A program made the position numbers and the translations under genes. Below the pieces are notes generated by a model. It was not told where the DNA came from. It searched no databases and saw only the letters and a program-made list of their open reading frames with translations. A stretch of 64,000 bases of DNA from Pigmentiphaga sp. NML030171. Lineage in GTDB: Bacteria; Pseudomonadota; Gammaproteobacteria; Burkholderiales; Burkholderiaceae_B. The stretch lies in assembly GCF_002188635.1 (NCBI RefSeq), contig NZ_NINX01000038.1:1-64000 (forward strand), given 5' to 3'. Positions 22,409 through 31,716 of this stretch are shown here, in pieces; the first letter of the stretch is position 1, and each line of letters starts with the position of its first letter.

Positions 22409-23242
22409 TCATCGGCGTAGCAGTCGTCCCTGGACGACTTGCAGCAGGAACAGCAGCAGCAGCGAGGCGATCAGCACTACCGAGGCGATGGCGGCGGCGG
22501 CGGGATAGTCGAACTCCTGCAGGCGCACGAAGATCATCAGCGACGTGATCTCGGTCTGGAACGGGATGTTGCCGGCGATCATGATGACCGCGCCGAATTC
22601 GCCCAGGCTGCGGATGAAGGCCTGCGAAGCGCCGGAGATCAGCGCCGGCACCAGGCTGGGCAGCAGCACGCGCCAGAAGGTCTGCCAGCGCGTGGCGCCC
22701 AGCGTGGACGCGGCCTCCTCGAATTCGGGCTCGAGGTCTTCCAGCACGGGCTGGAGCGAGCGCACGATGAACGGCAGGCTGGTGAAGATCATGGCCACCA
22801 CCAGCCCGGGGTAGGCGTACGAGATCTTGATGCCCAGGGGCTCGAACCAGCGCCCGAGCCAGCCGGTGGGCACGAACAGGGCCGACAGGGTGATGCCGGC
22901 CACCGCCGTGGGCAGCGCGAACGGCAGGTCGACCAGCGCATCGATCAGCCGCCGGCCGGGAAAATCGTAGCGGGACACGATCCAGGCCAGCACGAAGCCC
23001 ACGCCGGTGACGATGACGGTCGAGTAGAACGCCCCCGACACCGTGATCTTGTAGCTCTGCACCACGCGGGGATCGGAGATCGCCCGCCAGTACTGCGCCC
23101 AGGTCATGTCGCCGACGTACAGCAGCAGGGCCGACAAGGGCACCAGGATGACCAGGCTGAGGAACAGCACCGAAAAGCCGAAGCTCGGCACGAAACCGGG
23201 CAGGACCGGCGGACGACGGAAAAAACGGAAGGACGGATTCAC
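22409..23242 (-). CDS. cysT: Sulfate ABC transporter permease CysT
   Basis: A 277-residue inner-membrane permease, six helices, the other half of the sulfate/thiosulfate channel. The EAA loop E-E-A-A-S-T-L-G-A-T-R-W-Q-T-F-W-R-V-L-L-P is complete, and F-P-G-R-R-L-I-D-A-L-V-D-L-P-F-A-L-P-T-A-V-A-G is the CysT-type region. It is downstream of the sulfate-binding protein gene by 114 bp. Expression should follow sulfur limitation through CysB in this lineage (family knowledge). Confidence 0.94.
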   Translation of the reverse strand: MNPSFRFFRRPPVLPGFVPSFGFSVLFLSLVILVPLSALLLYVGDMTWAQYWRAISDPRVVQSYKITVSGAFYSTVIVTGVGFVLAWIVSRYDFPGRRLIDALVDLPFALPTAVAGITLSALFVPTGWLGRWFEPLGIKISYAYPGLVVAMIFTSLPFIVRSLQPVLEDLEPEFEEAASTLGATRWQTFWRVLLPSLVPALISGASQAFIRSLGEFGAVIMIAGNIPFQTEITSLMIFVRLQEFDYPAAAAIASVVLIASLLLLFLLQVVQGRLLRR

Positions 23243-23356
23243 GGCGTAGGCGGCGGGATCGGGGCGGAAGCGAAGAAGCGCGGCCCACCTGCGGGGTGGC
23301 CGCGCCTTGCCGGGAAGGATTGTACGGCACCGGCCCCGGGACCGGCGCCGCCACGA

Positions 23357-24373
23357 TCAGCGCTTGGCCAGCAACTGGTCCAGCACGCCGTTGGAACCGA
23401 AGTGATTCTTGGTGATGTCATCCCAGGACCCCAGCACCTTGGTCGGGTCGATCAGGCGCACCTTGGGATAACGGTCGGCCACGACCTTGGCGACGTCGGG
23501 ATGGTTGACCCGGTAGTTGAAGGTGGTCAGCAGCAGCTGGATCTCGCGGGTGTACTGGTAGTTCAGGTATTCGGTGGCGAGCTGGCGGGTGCCCTTCTCG
23601 TCCACGACCTTGTCGACCACGGCCACGGGGAACTCGGCCAGCACGGACACCGGCGGCACCACGACCTCATAGCCGCCCGCCTTGAATTCCTCGCCCTTGG
23701 CGATGTTGATCACTTCCGACTCGAAGGTCAGCAGCACGTCGCCCTGCCCGTTCTGCGCGAACGCCACGGTCGCGCCGCGCCCGCCGGTGGGGAAGTTGAC
23801 GACGTTGTGCAGGACCTTGCCGACGAACTGCTTGATTTTCTCCTGATCGCCGCCGAACTTCTCGTTGGCGTACAGCCACGCGCCCAGGTAGGTATAGCGC
23901 GCGTTGCCCGAGGTCTTGGGGTTCGGGAACACCAGCTTGACGTCGTCGCGCGCCAGGTCGTCCCAGTTCTTGACGTTCTTGGGGTTGCCCTTGCGCACGA
24001 GGAAGGCGATGGTGCTGTAGTAGGGCGAGCTGTTGTTCGGGAAGGCCTTCTGCCAGTCCTTGCGCAGCAATCCGCGCTGGGCCAGGATGTCGACGTCGGG
24101 CACCTGGTTGAAGGTCACGACGTCGACCTTCTTGCCCTGGATGATGTCCTGCGCCTGGCGCGAGGTGCCGGCGAACGACTGGTCGATCTTGATGTCGTGG
24201 CCGGTCTTGGTCTTCCAGTACGCCTGGAACTTGGGATTGACCGCGGCGAACACCTCGCGCGCAACGTCGTACGAGGCGTTCAGCAGCGGCTTGTCCTGGG
24301 CTTGCGCCGTCCCCGTCACTGCCGTGAGCAGCGCGGCCGAGGTGGCCGCGAGCACGATGATCTTCTTGAACAT
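23357..24373 (-). CDS. sbp: Periplasmic sulfate-binding protein
   Basis: A 338-residue periplasmic receptor that delivers sulfate to CysTW. A signal peptide (M-F-K-K-I-I..., cleavage after A-Q-A near residue 25) is followed by the family block L-L-N-A-S-Y-D-V-A-R-E, Q-S-F-A-G-T-S-R-Q-A-Q, and F-P-N-P-K-T-S-G-N-A-R-Y-T-Y-L, then G-G-R-G-A-T and L-T-F-E-S-E. Sequence fits Sbp/CysP; the two cannot be told apart here. It leads the operon behind an unusually AT-rich region. Confidence 0.93.
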   Translation of the reverse strand: MFKKIIVLAATSAALLTAVTGTAQAQDKPLLNASYDVAREVFAAVNPKFQAYWKTKTGHDIKIDQSFAGTSRQAQDIIQGKKVDVVTFNQVPDVDILAQRGLLRKDWQKAFPNNSSPYYSTIAFLVRKGNPKNVKNWDDLARDDVKLVFPNPKTSGNARYTYLGAWLYANEKFGGDQEKIKQFVGKVLHNVVNFPTGGRGATVAFAQNGQGDVLLTFESEVINIAKGEEFKAGGYEVVVPPVSVLAEFPVAVVDKVVDEKGTRQLATEYLNYQYTREIQLLLTTFNYRVNHPDVAKVVADRYPKVRLIDPTKVLGSWDDITKNHFGSNGVLDQLLAKR

Positions 24374-24445
24374 GAAACGGCGTCCTTCTTCTGACTATGT
24401 GGATGCGAGAGACGTAAACGTAACAAATCCACATATGTCATCAAA

Positions 24446-24487
24446 CCATATATTCATCATTTCTTTATTCTTGTGAGAAATATATGG
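24446..24487. promoter_or_regulatory. AT-rich promoter region with inverted repeat upstream of sbp
   Basis: In a genome of very high GC this stretch is strikingly AT-rich. CCATATAT (24446-24453) and ATATATGG (24480-24487) form a perfect 8-bp inverted repeat around an AT-rich core, starting about 72 bp before the sbp start codon. CysB sites are AT-rich and poorly conserved, so a CysB-controlled promoter is a reasonable reading. It also lies just after the glnB stop, so it could alternatively be a weak hairpin. Confidence 0.5.
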
Positions 24488-24520
24488 CGGACGCCGGGGG
24501 CGGCAATGGCCGCCCGGACG

Positions 24521-24937
<417 letters not shown>

Positions 24938-26998
24938 TCAGGCGTCCGGCGGAGTATCGGGAACGTTCGCAAGGTCGGCCTTCCAGACGATCTCTTCGGA
25001 ATCGCTGGGGGCGCGCCAGTCGCCGCGCGGCGACAGCGAACCGCCCGAGCCGACCTTGGGCGCGTTGGGCACGCACGAACGCTTGAACTGGCTGGTCTTG
25101 AAGAACCGGTGCACGAAGATGCCCAGGTTGCGCTTGATGGCGGCCAGTTCGTACTGGTTGCGCGGCACGTGCGCTTCCTCGGGCCAGTCGCCGCGCTCGC
25201 GGTCGTGCCAGGCGGCCAGCGCCAGGAAGGCGACCTTCGACGGCGCGAAGCCATAGCGCAGGATGTAGTACAGGTTGAAGTCCTGCAGCTCGTAGGGCCC
25301 GATGAACTGTTCGGTCCGCTGCGCGGGCGCGCCGTCGGTCTTGCCCGGCACCAGCTCGGGACTGATCTCGGTGCCCAGGATGTCCAGCAGCACCTGGCTG
25401 CCGTCACCCACCTTGCCCGTCTCGGCCACCCACCGCACCAGGTGGGTGATCAGGGTCTTGGGCACGCTGGCGTTGACGTTGTAGTGCGACATGTGGTCGC
25501 CCACGCCATAGGTGCACCAGCCCAGCGCCAGTTCGCTCAGGTCGCCGGTGCCGATGACGATGGCGTTGTGGAAATTGGCCAGCCGGAACAGGTGGCTGGT
25601 GCGCTCGCCGGCCTGCACGTTCTCGAAGGTGATGTCGTAGAGTTCCTGGCCCGAGGCGTACGGATGCCCGATGTCCTTGAGCATCTGCGCGCAGCTGGGC
25701 CGGATGTCGATCTCCATGGCCGTGCAGCCGACCACGCGCATCAGCGCGCGCGCCTGCTGCAGGGTGCGCCCGCTGGTGGCGAAGCCCGGCATGGTCACGC
25801 CGATGATGTTGGCGCGCGGCAGGTTCAGGCGATCCATGGCCTTGGCGCAGACCAACAGCGCGTGGGTCGAATCCAGTCCCCCGGACACGCCGATCACCAC
25901 CTTGTCCATGCCGATGGCGGACAGCCGCTGCACCAGCGCCTGGACCTGGATGTTGTAGACCTCGTCGCAGCGCTCGTCGCGGCGCCGGCGGTCGGCCGGC
26001 ACGTAGGGAAAGCGCTCGACCTTGCGCCGCAGCGCCAGGGGCTGGTCCACGGCCAGGCCGATCTCGAAGGCAGTCGTCCGGAAACGCTCGGTCTCGGCCT
26101 TGTGGCGCAGCACCGACTGGCCGAACGTGGTCTGCCGCATGCGCTCGTGCGACAGGCGCTCGAGATCGACGTCGGCCAGGATGAGATGCGAGTCGTCCAG
26201 GAAGCGGCCGGACTCGGCCAGCAGCTCGCCGTTCTCGTAGATGATGGACTGGCCGTCCCAGGCGAGGTCGGTGGACGATTCGCCCCGCCCTGCCGAGGTG
26301 TACAGGTAGGCCGCCAGGCAGCGCGCCGACTGCTGGCTGACGAGCTGGTGCCGGTATCCCGACTTGCCCACCACGATGTTCGACGCCGACAGGTTCACCA
26401 GCACGCTGGCCCCCGCCAGTGCCGCGAAGGACGACGGCGGAATCGGCACCCACACGTCCTCGCAGATCTCGACGTGGAAGCGCAGCCCCGGCACGTCGGC
26501 CACCTCGAACAGCTGGTCCGGCCCGAATGGCGCCCGTTGTCCGGCCAGCTCGACGTGGGTGGCCACCGTGGCATCGCCCGCGGTGAACTGGCGGGCCTCG
26601 TAGAACTCGCCGTAGTTGGGCAGGTAGGTCTTGGGCACGACGCCCAGGATGCGTCCGCGCGCCACCACCACGGCGCAATTGAACAGGGAATGGTTCACCC
26701 TTAGCGGCAGCCCCACGATGAGCGCGGCCGGCAGCCCGGCGGACTCGGCCACGATGTCGCCCAGCGCCCGTTCGCAGGCCTCCAGCAGCGCGGCCTGGTG
26801 GAACAGGTCGTCGCAGGTGTAGGCGGAAAGCCCCAGTTCGGGGAAGGCCACCAGCGCCGCTCCCTGCGCGGCCGCCTGCCGCGCCAGGTCCAGCGTCTGT
26901 GCCGCGTTGAACGCGGGGTCGGCCACCCGGCAGCGGGGCACGCCCACGGCCACCCGCGCGAACCGGTGCGCGTAGAGGTTGAAGAAATTGCCTTTCAT
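24938..26998 (-). CDS. nadE: Glutamine-dependent NAD+ synthetase
   Basis: A 686-residue two-domain enzyme for the last step of NAD synthesis. The N-terminal nitrilase-type glutaminase has the Glu-Lys-Cys triad in [24 protein letters not shown] and [10 protein letters not shown]. The C-terminal synthetase has the ATP-pyrophosphatase loop V-S-G-G-L-D-S-T and the N-F-H-N-A region. The ATG at 26998 (M-K-G-N-F-F-N-L-Y) is the usual start; ten codons of extra open frame upstream are not needed. It heads a small unit with glnB. Confidence 0.95.
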   Translation of the reverse strand: MKGNFFNLYAHRFARVAVGVPRCRVADPAFNAAQTLDLARQAAAQGAALVAFPELGLSAYTCDDLFHQAALLEACERALGDIVAESAGLPAALIVGLPLRVNHSLFNCAVVVARGRILGVVPKTYLPNYGEFYEARQFTAGDATVATHVELAGQRAPFGPDQLFEVADVPGLRFHVEICEDVWVPIPPSSFAALAGASVLVNLSASNIVVGKSGYRHQLVSQQSARCLAAYLYTSAGRGESSTDLAWDGQSIIYENGELLAESGRFLDDSHLILADVDLERLSHERMRQTTFGQSVLRHKAETERFRTTAFEIGLAVDQPLALRRKVERFPYVPADRRRRDERCDEVYNIQVQALVQRLSAIGMDKVVIGVSGGLDSTHALLVCAKAMDRLNLPRANIIGVTMPGFATSGRTLQQARALMRVVGCTAMEIDIRPSCAQMLKDIGHPYASGQELYDITFENVQAGERTSHLFRLANFHNAIVIGTGDLSELALGWCTYGVGDHMSHYNVNASVPKTLITHLVRWVAETGKVGDGSQVLLDILGTEISPELVPGKTDGAPAQRTEQFIGPYELQDFNLYYILRYGFAPSKVAFLALAAWHDRERGDWPEEAHVPRNQYELAAIKRNLGIFVHRFFKTSQFKRSCVPNAPKVGSGGSLSPRGDWRAPSDSEEIVWKADLANVPDTPPDA

Positions 26999-27076
26999 CG
27001 TGTAAGTCAGCGCCAAGGAGTAGCTCACATCATAAGGCCGATGGCCCGCCGACGTCCCGGCAGCCGCCCTGCCCGG

Positions 27077-28210
27077 TCAATCGGCCGGGGCCTTGAAGGG
27101 CGAGTGCGACTCCAGTTCGTCCAGGTACCGGTTCATGCCACGGGTTTCGCGGTCCAGGAAATCGGCGATGGCGGCGGCGAAACGTTCGTCCGCCACCCAG
27201 TGCGCCGACCAGGTCGGCACCGGCAGCAGGCCGCGCGACATCTTGTGCACGCCCTGGGCGCCCCCTTCGAAATGGGCGATGCCGTGGGCGATGCAATAGG
27301 CGATGGCCTGCAGGTAGCAGGTCTCGAAGTGCAGGCCCGATACGAAATCCACGCAGCCCCAGTAGCGGCCGTACAGGGTGTCGCCGGCGGCCACGTTCAA
27401 CGCGCAGGCGACCGGCTCGCCGTGCCGCTCGGCCATGACCAGCAGCAGCGCCTCAGGCATGGCGGCGTGCAGCGCCTGGAAGAAGGCCGGTTTCAGGTAG
27501 GGCGAGGACCAGTGGTTGGCATAGGTGGAGGCGTAGCAGCGATAGAAGAACGCCAGGTCGTCGGCGGAGATGGCCGCGCCGCGCAGGTGCCGAAAGCGTA
27601 TGCCCGCCTGCTCGACCTTCTTGCGGTCCTGGCGGATCTTCTTGCGCTTGTCGTGGTTCATCGCGGCCAGGAAGGCGTCGAAACTGTCATAGCCGTCGTT
27701 GCGCCAATGGAACTGGACCCCTTCGCGCAGCATGTACCCCGCCTCGCGCAGCGCCCGCAGGTCGTCGTCGCGGGGAAACAGCACGTGCAGCGACGAGACG
27801 CCCGCCTGCCGCGCGACCTCGATCGCGGCGCGGGCCAGCAGCACCCGGTCCTCGTGGGCCGCCGCCAGCAGGCGCGGGCCGCCCACGGGCGTAAACGGCA
27901 CGGCGCACAACAGTTTCGGGTAGTACGGCAGGCCATGGCGCTCGAAGGCTTCCGCCCAGGCCTGGTCGAACACGTATTCGCCCCGGGAATGGGACTTCAC
28001 GTACAGCGGCATGGCGCCCACGAGCTTGCCCGCCCGCCGCAGCACCAGGCAGGTGGGCTGCCAGCCCGTGCGCCGGACGGCGCAGCCGGTGGCGTGCAGG
28101 CCGTGCAGATAGGCGTGCGCGACGAAAGGGTTGCCGGCGGCCAGGGCATCCCAGGCGGCCGGATCGAGGGTGCCCAGGTCGTCGATCAATTCGACGGCGG
28201 TATCGGTCAA
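27077..28210 (-). CDS. GNAT-like DUF482 family protein (peptidogalycan biosynthesis-like)
   Basis: A 377-residue soluble protein of the DUF482/PF04339 group, related to FemAB/GNAT acyltransferases; no substrate is known. Visible marks are N-P-F-V-A-H-A-Y-L near the start, K-S-H-S-R-G-E-Y-V-F-D-x-A-W-A, F-T-P-V-G-G-P-R-L-L, and the C-terminal L-Y-G-R-Y-W-G-C and F-E-G-G-A-Q-G-x-H-K-x-S-R-G-L. A TTG start at 28210 is chosen: a GGAGG site lies just upstream and the TTG overlaps the stop of the regulator gene as TTGA. The pair is thus translationally coupled. Confidence 0.85.
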   Translation of the reverse strand: MTDTAVELIDDLGTLDPAAWDALAAGNPFVAHAYLHGLHATGCAVRRTGWQPTCLVLRRAGKLVGAMPLYVKSHSRGEYVFDQAWAEAFERHGLPYYPKLLCAVPFTPVGGPRLLAAAHEDRVLLARAAIEVARQAGVSSLHVLFPRDDDLRALREAGYMLREGVQFHWRNDGYDSFDAFLAAMNHDKRKKIRQDRKKVEQAGIRFRHLRGAAISADDLAFFYRCYASTYANHWSSPYLKPAFFQALHAAMPEALLLVMAERHGEPVACALNVAAGDTLYGRYWGCVDFVSGLHFETCYLQAIAYCIAHGIAHFEGGAQGVHKMSRGLLPVPTWSAHWVADERFAAAIADFLDRETRGMNRYLDELESHSPFKAPAD

Positions 28211-28983
28211 ATCGCCTCCGGGGAAAGGGACTGGGCCGCACGGCCTTGCGGCAGGCAGCGCCGCACCAGCGGCCAGCGCCGGCGCGCCACCGCGATGCGG
28301 TCGGGCACGCCATGCAGCAGCAGTTCCCAATAGGGATCGGCATCGCCCCCGGTAAGTTCCGGGGTGACCAGGCGCGCGCCGGCGATGGCCGAGCGGGCCA
28401 CCAGCGCGTTGCGATGGGCCTGGATGAAACGTTCGGGGAAAGCGCGCGACAGGTCGGCCAGCGCGCGATCGGTCAGGAATTCGCCCTGGCGGGTGCGCAG
28501 GCTGACGTACTTGCCGTCGGCGCGCAGGTAGAGCACTTCTTCCACCGGCACCGCGACCGTGCCGTCTCGCCCGTGGGCCATCAGGGCGTCCGGCGATGGG
28601 CCGGTGCCCAGCGCTTGCCGCAGCGCCTGCTCCAGGCGGTCGATGCGTATCGGCGGCACCAGCAGGTCGCTCGCGCGCAGTTGCTCGGCCTGGGGCAGGC
28701 TGTCGAGCGAGGGCAGGAGCAGCACCAGCCGGGGCCCCGACCGTTCCCAGGCCCGGGCCAGCGCGTAGCCCTGGGCGTCGGGCAGGCCCAGGTCGAGCAG
28801 CGCCACGCCGGGGGCCGGATCCGCCCGCCGCGCCTGGTCGGCGCCCACGGCGGGCGGCAGCAGATGCAACGGCAGGCGCCTGGCCAGCGTCCTGAGCTGC
28901 GCCGACAGGCGGCGGCAGAACGCCGCGTCCCGCCCTACCACCAGTACCCCGGGCGAGCCCGTTCCCGATACAGTAACCGCCAT
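28207..28983 (-). CDS. LytTR-type response regulator with a degenerate receiver (AlgR-like)
   Basis: A 258-residue regulator. Residues about 12-120 form a receiver-like fold that keeps the phosphoacceptor-type Asp (A-L-L-D-L-G-L-P) but lacks the usual acidic pair (G-R-D instead of D-D-E), the conserved Thr and the conserved Lys (V-P-P-I instead of L-K-P). Residues about 145-255 are a LytTR DNA-binding domain: [34 protein letters not shown]. It is divergent from argH, with only 22 bp between start codons, and coupled to the DUF482 gene. No histidine kinase is adjacent. It may act without phosphorylation. Confidence 0.85.
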   Translation of the reverse strand: MAVTVSGTGSPGVLVVGRDAAFCRRLSAQLRTLARRLPLHLLPPAVGADQARRADPAPGVALLDLGLPDAQGYALARAWERSGPRLVLLLPSLDSLPQAEQLRASDLLVPPIRIDRLEQALRQALGTGPSPDALMAHGRDGTVAVPVEEVLYLRADGKYVSLRTRQGEFLTDRALADLSRAFPERFIQAHRNALVARSAIAGARLVTPELTGGDADPYWELLLHGVPDRIAVARRRWPLVRRCLPQGRAAQSLSPEAI

Positions 28984-28990
28984 AACCCGC

Positions 28991-28998
28991 TTTATAAT
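28991..28998. promoter_or_regulatory. Overlapping divergent -10 boxes for argH and the LytTR gene
   Basis: The octamer TTTATAAT contains TATAAT (28993-28998) in the argH direction and TATAAA (28996-28991) in the opposite direction. Each hexamer ends exactly 7 nt before its own start codon (29006 and 28983). Standard spacing would start both transcripts at or next to the first base of the start codon, so both mRNAs would be leaderless. Good -35 boxes are not evident on either side. Confidence 0.55.
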
Positions 28999-29005
28999 CC
29001 GCGCC

Positions 29006-30427
29006 ATGTCCAAATCGACCGACCCCCGCCCCCAAGACCAGTTCGCCAAGAAGGCCGAAGCCTGGTCAGCCCGGTTCTCCGAACCGGTGTCCGACCTCGT
29101 CAAACGGTACACCGCTTCGGTGGACTTCGACAAACGCCTGGCCAAGTTCGACATCCAGGGTTCCCTGGCGCATGCCGACATGCTGCATGCCGTGGGCATC
29201 CTGACCCAGCAGGACCTTGCCGACATCCGCCGCGGCATGGCCGCCATCGAAACCGAGATCGACGCCGGCCGCTTCGAATGGCTGCTCGACCTGGAAGACG
29301 TCCACCTGAACATCGAGCGCCGCCTGACCGAACTGGTGGGCGACGCCGGCAAGCGCCTGCACACCGGCCGCTCGCGCAACGACCAGGTCGCCACCGACAT
29401 CCGGCTGTGGCTGCGCGCCGAGATCGACACGCTGACCGACCTGCTGCGCCAGTTGCGCCACGCGCTGGCCACGCTCGCGCTGCAGCACGCCGACACCATC
29501 CTGCCCGGCTTCACCCACCTGCAGGTCGCCCAGCCCGTCACCTTCGGCCACCACCTGCTGGCCTATGCCGAAATGTTCGGCCGCGACGCCGAGCGCCTGG
29601 CCGACTGCCGCAAGCGGGTCAACCGCCTGCCGCTGGGCGCCGCCGCGCTGGCCGGCACCTCCTATCCCATCGACCGCGAGCGCGTGGCCCGCACGCTGGG
29701 CTTCGACGGCGTGTGCCGCAACTCGCTGGATGCGGTGTCCGACCGCGACTTCGCGATCGAATTCTGCGCCGCCGGCGCGCTGGTCATGACGCACATCTCG
29801 CGCCTGTCGGAAGAGCTGGTGCTGTGGATGAGCCCGCGCGTGGGCTTCATCGACCTGGCCGACCGCTTCTGCACCGGCAGCTCCATCATGCCGCAGAAGA
29901 AGAACCCCGACGTGCCCGAGCTGGCGCGCGGCAAGACCGGCCGGGTGAACGGCCACCTGGTGGCGCTGCTGACCCTGATGAAGGGCCAGCCGCTGGCCTA
30001 CAACAAGGACAACCAGGAAGACAAGGAAGGCCTGTTCGACACCGCCGACACCGTGCGCGACACCCTGCGCATCTTCGTCGACATGGCCGGCGGCATCCAG
30101 GTCAAGCCCGAGGCCATGCGCGCCGCCGCGCTGCAAGGCTTCTCCACCGCCACCGACCTGGCCGACTACCTGGTCAAGAAGGGCGTGCCCTTCCGCGACG
30201 CGCACGAAGCGGTCGCGCTGGCCGTGCGTGCCTGCGTGGAACGCGGCTGCGACCTGGCCGACCTGTCGGTGGACGAGCTGCGCGCCTTCCATCCGCTGGT
30301 GGGCGAGGACATCCACGCGGTGTTGACGCTGGAAGGCTCGGTGGCGTCGCGCTCGCACATCGGCGGCACCTCCCCGGCCCGCGTGCGCGAGGAAGCGCAG
30401 CGCGTGCTGGACGAGACGCGCGGCTGA
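29006..30427 (+). CDS. argH: Argininosuccinate lyase
   Basis: A 473-residue enzyme that splits argininosuccinate into arginine and fumarate, the last step of arginine synthesis. The fumarase/aspartase superfamily signature [12 protein letters not shown] is present, with [13 protein letters not shown] and P-G-F-T-H-L-Q as the other two conserved active-site regions. Length is normal for the family. There is no ribosome site before the ATG, and a -10 box sits 7 nt upstream, so translation may be leaderless. A GC hairpin follows the stop. Confidence 0.96.
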   Translation: MSKSTDPRPQDQFAKKAEAWSARFSEPVSDLVKRYTASVDFDKRLAKFDIQGSLAHADMLHAVGILTQQDLADIRRGMAAIETEIDAGRFEWLLDLEDVHLNIERRLTELVGDAGKRLHTGRSRNDQVATDIRLWLRAEIDTLTDLLRQLRHALATLALQHADTILPGFTHLQVAQPVTFGHHLLAYAEMFGRDAERLADCRKRVNRLPLGAAALAGTSYPIDRERVARTLGFDGVCRNSLDAVSDRDFAIEFCAAGALVMTHISRLSEELVLWMSPRVGFIDLADRFCTGSSIMPQKKNPDVPELARGKTGRVNGHLVALLTLMKGQPLAYNKDNQEDKEGLFDTADTVRDTLRIFVDMAGGIQVKPEAMRAAALQGFSTATDLADYLVKKGVPFRDAHEAVALAVRACVERGCDLADLSVDELRAFHPLVGEDIHAVLTLEGSVASRSHIGGTSPARVREEAQRVLDETRG

Positions 30428-30432
30428 CGTCC

Positions 30433-30459
30433 GCGGGGTGCGGCCCGCGCCGCACCCGC
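30433..30459. terminator. GC hairpin between convergent argH and DUF192 gene
   Basis: GGTGCGGC and GCCGCACC pair around a 4-nt CCGC loop, extended by further GC pairs. It fills the 33-bp gap between two converging genes. There is no T run, so it could be a weak bidirectional terminator or simply a transcript-end stabiliser. Confidence 0.45.
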
Positions 30460-30460
30460 C

Positions 30461-30790
30461 TCATGGGCCGGACCGCATCGGCGTCGATGCGCGGCGCCGG
30501 CTCACTCTTATCCCCTGCTTCCATCCCAGCCTCGCGGCTTCTCCGGCCGCCAGTTCGAGCACGCCCCACGCGCGCCAGCAACAGGCCGCCCGGCCCGGGC
30601 GCAATGCCGGCACGATGCGCAGCACCCTGCCCCGCCGGTCCACGAAGACGACATCGATGGGCCAGGACATGCCCACGGTGTGAACCGCCCGGCAGGGCAC
30701 GATCCACAGGCCATCGCCCGGCGCCGGCGGGACTTGCCCCAACCATCCGCGCAGGCGGCCCAGGCAGCTGGTCGCGCGATGCCAGGCCAT
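30461..30790 (-). CDS. DUF192 family protein at the end of the Tad-like operon
   Basis: A 109-residue small protein of the DUF192 family. Diagnostic parts are G-D-G-L-W-I-V-P-C-R-A-V-H-T-V-G-M, P-I-D-V-V-F-V-D-R-R-G-R-V-L-R, and V-L-E-L-A-A-G-E-A-A-R-L-G. No signal peptide is seen, whereas many relatives are exported. It begins 4 nt after the tadC stop, which makes it the last gene of the pilus operon by position. Function is unknown; adjacency may be simple operon fusion. Confidence 0.8.
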   Translation of the reverse strand: MAWHRATSCLGRLRGWLGQVPPAPGDGLWIVPCRAVHTVGMSWPIDVVFVDRRGRVLRIVPALRPGRAACCWRAWGVLELAAGEAARLGWKQGIRVSRRRASTPMRSGP

Positions 30791-30794
30791 GCCC

Positions 30795-31664
30795 CTACCA
30801 ACCCGTATCCATGAGCTTGACCGCGATCGGAAAGCCGATCACGACGAAGGAACACGGAAAGATGCAAGCGATCAGGGGCAGCAGCATCTTGACCGGCGCC
30901 TCCAGCGCCAGGCGCTCGGCGCGCAGGAAGCGTTCGGCCCGGCGCTGGTCGGACTGTGCGCGCAGGATGGGAGCGAGGTTCATGCCCAGCGCGTCGGCCT
31001 GGGCCAGCGTGCCGGTCCAGGCCCGTATCTCGGGAATCTCCAGGCGTTCGGCCATGTCCTTGAGCGCGCGCGTGCGCGGCACGCCGGTGCGCACGTCGCC
31101 CAGCACGCGGCGCAGTTCATCGCGCAGCGGCCCGGGCGGCCCTTTCTGGACCGCCTGCTGCAGAGCCGCGCCCACGTGCAGGCCGGCCTCGACGCACAGG
31201 GTGGTCATGTCCAGCACGAATGGCAGGGCCCGCAGGATGTCCCGCCGCCTGCGGCGCACCCGGTCGCGCAGCCAGAGACGCGGATAGGTTCCGCCCGCCG
31301 CCGCGCCCGCCGCGGCCCAGGCCGCCAGGGCGGGAAGCCCGGACCACGACGACGCCAGCAGCGCGGCGACCAATCCACCGGCGCAGGCGCACAGCACCTG
31401 CGCTCCCAGGATGTGCACCGGTGCCAGGCCATGGCGCAGGCCGGACCGGACCAGTTGGGACTCGATGCGGCGCCGGCCCTGCCACGAAAGCCAGGGCCGG
31501 CCATAGTGGGCGGCCGCCGAGACCAGGGGCCAGGCCAGCCGGAACGCGCGCGGCGGCGCCTCGGCCGTCCGGTCCGGCAAGGGGGGCGGGTCGATGACCA
31601 GCAGGCAGGCCAGGACCGCCAGCGCCGCCACGGCCAGGCCGATCAGCAACGCGATCATGCCCAT
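30795..31664 (-). CDS. tadC: Tad/type II secretion F-type inner-membrane protein TadC
   Basis: A 289-residue inner-membrane platform protein with helices near both ends (residues about 1-25, 115-150 and 255-285) and a T2SF domain between: L-P-F-V-L-D-M-T-T-L-C-V-E-A-G-L, then R-T-R-A-L-K-D-M-A-E-R, and A-W-T-G-T-L-A-Q-A-D-A-L-G. TadB and TadC together form the base on which the TadA ATPase acts to assemble pili. It starts 52 nt after tadB. Confidence 0.88.
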   Translation of the reverse strand: MGMIALLIGLAVAALAVLACLLVIDPPPLPDRTAEAPPRAFRLAWPLVSAAAHYGRPWLSWQGRRRIESQLVRSGLRHGLAPVHILGAQVLCACAGGLVAALLASSWSGLPALAAWAAAGAAAGGTYPRLWLRDRVRRRRRDILRALPFVLDMTTLCVEAGLHVGAALQQAVQKGPPGPLRDELRRVLGDVRTGVPRTRALKDMAERLEIPEIRAWTGTLAQADALGMNLAPILRAQSDQRRAERFLRAERLALEAPVKMLLPLIACIFPCSFVVIGFPIAVKLMDTGW

Positions 31665-31716
31665 GCCGGCCTCGTCGCGTGAGCGCCGCCTTCCCCATGA
31701 AGTCCGCCTTCGGTTG

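Noticed and set aside
28246-31287. 1013-codon plus-strand frame across the LytTR gene, argH and tadC
   Set aside because: It crosses argH out of frame and the LytTR and tadC genes in antisense. No family is recognised in it.
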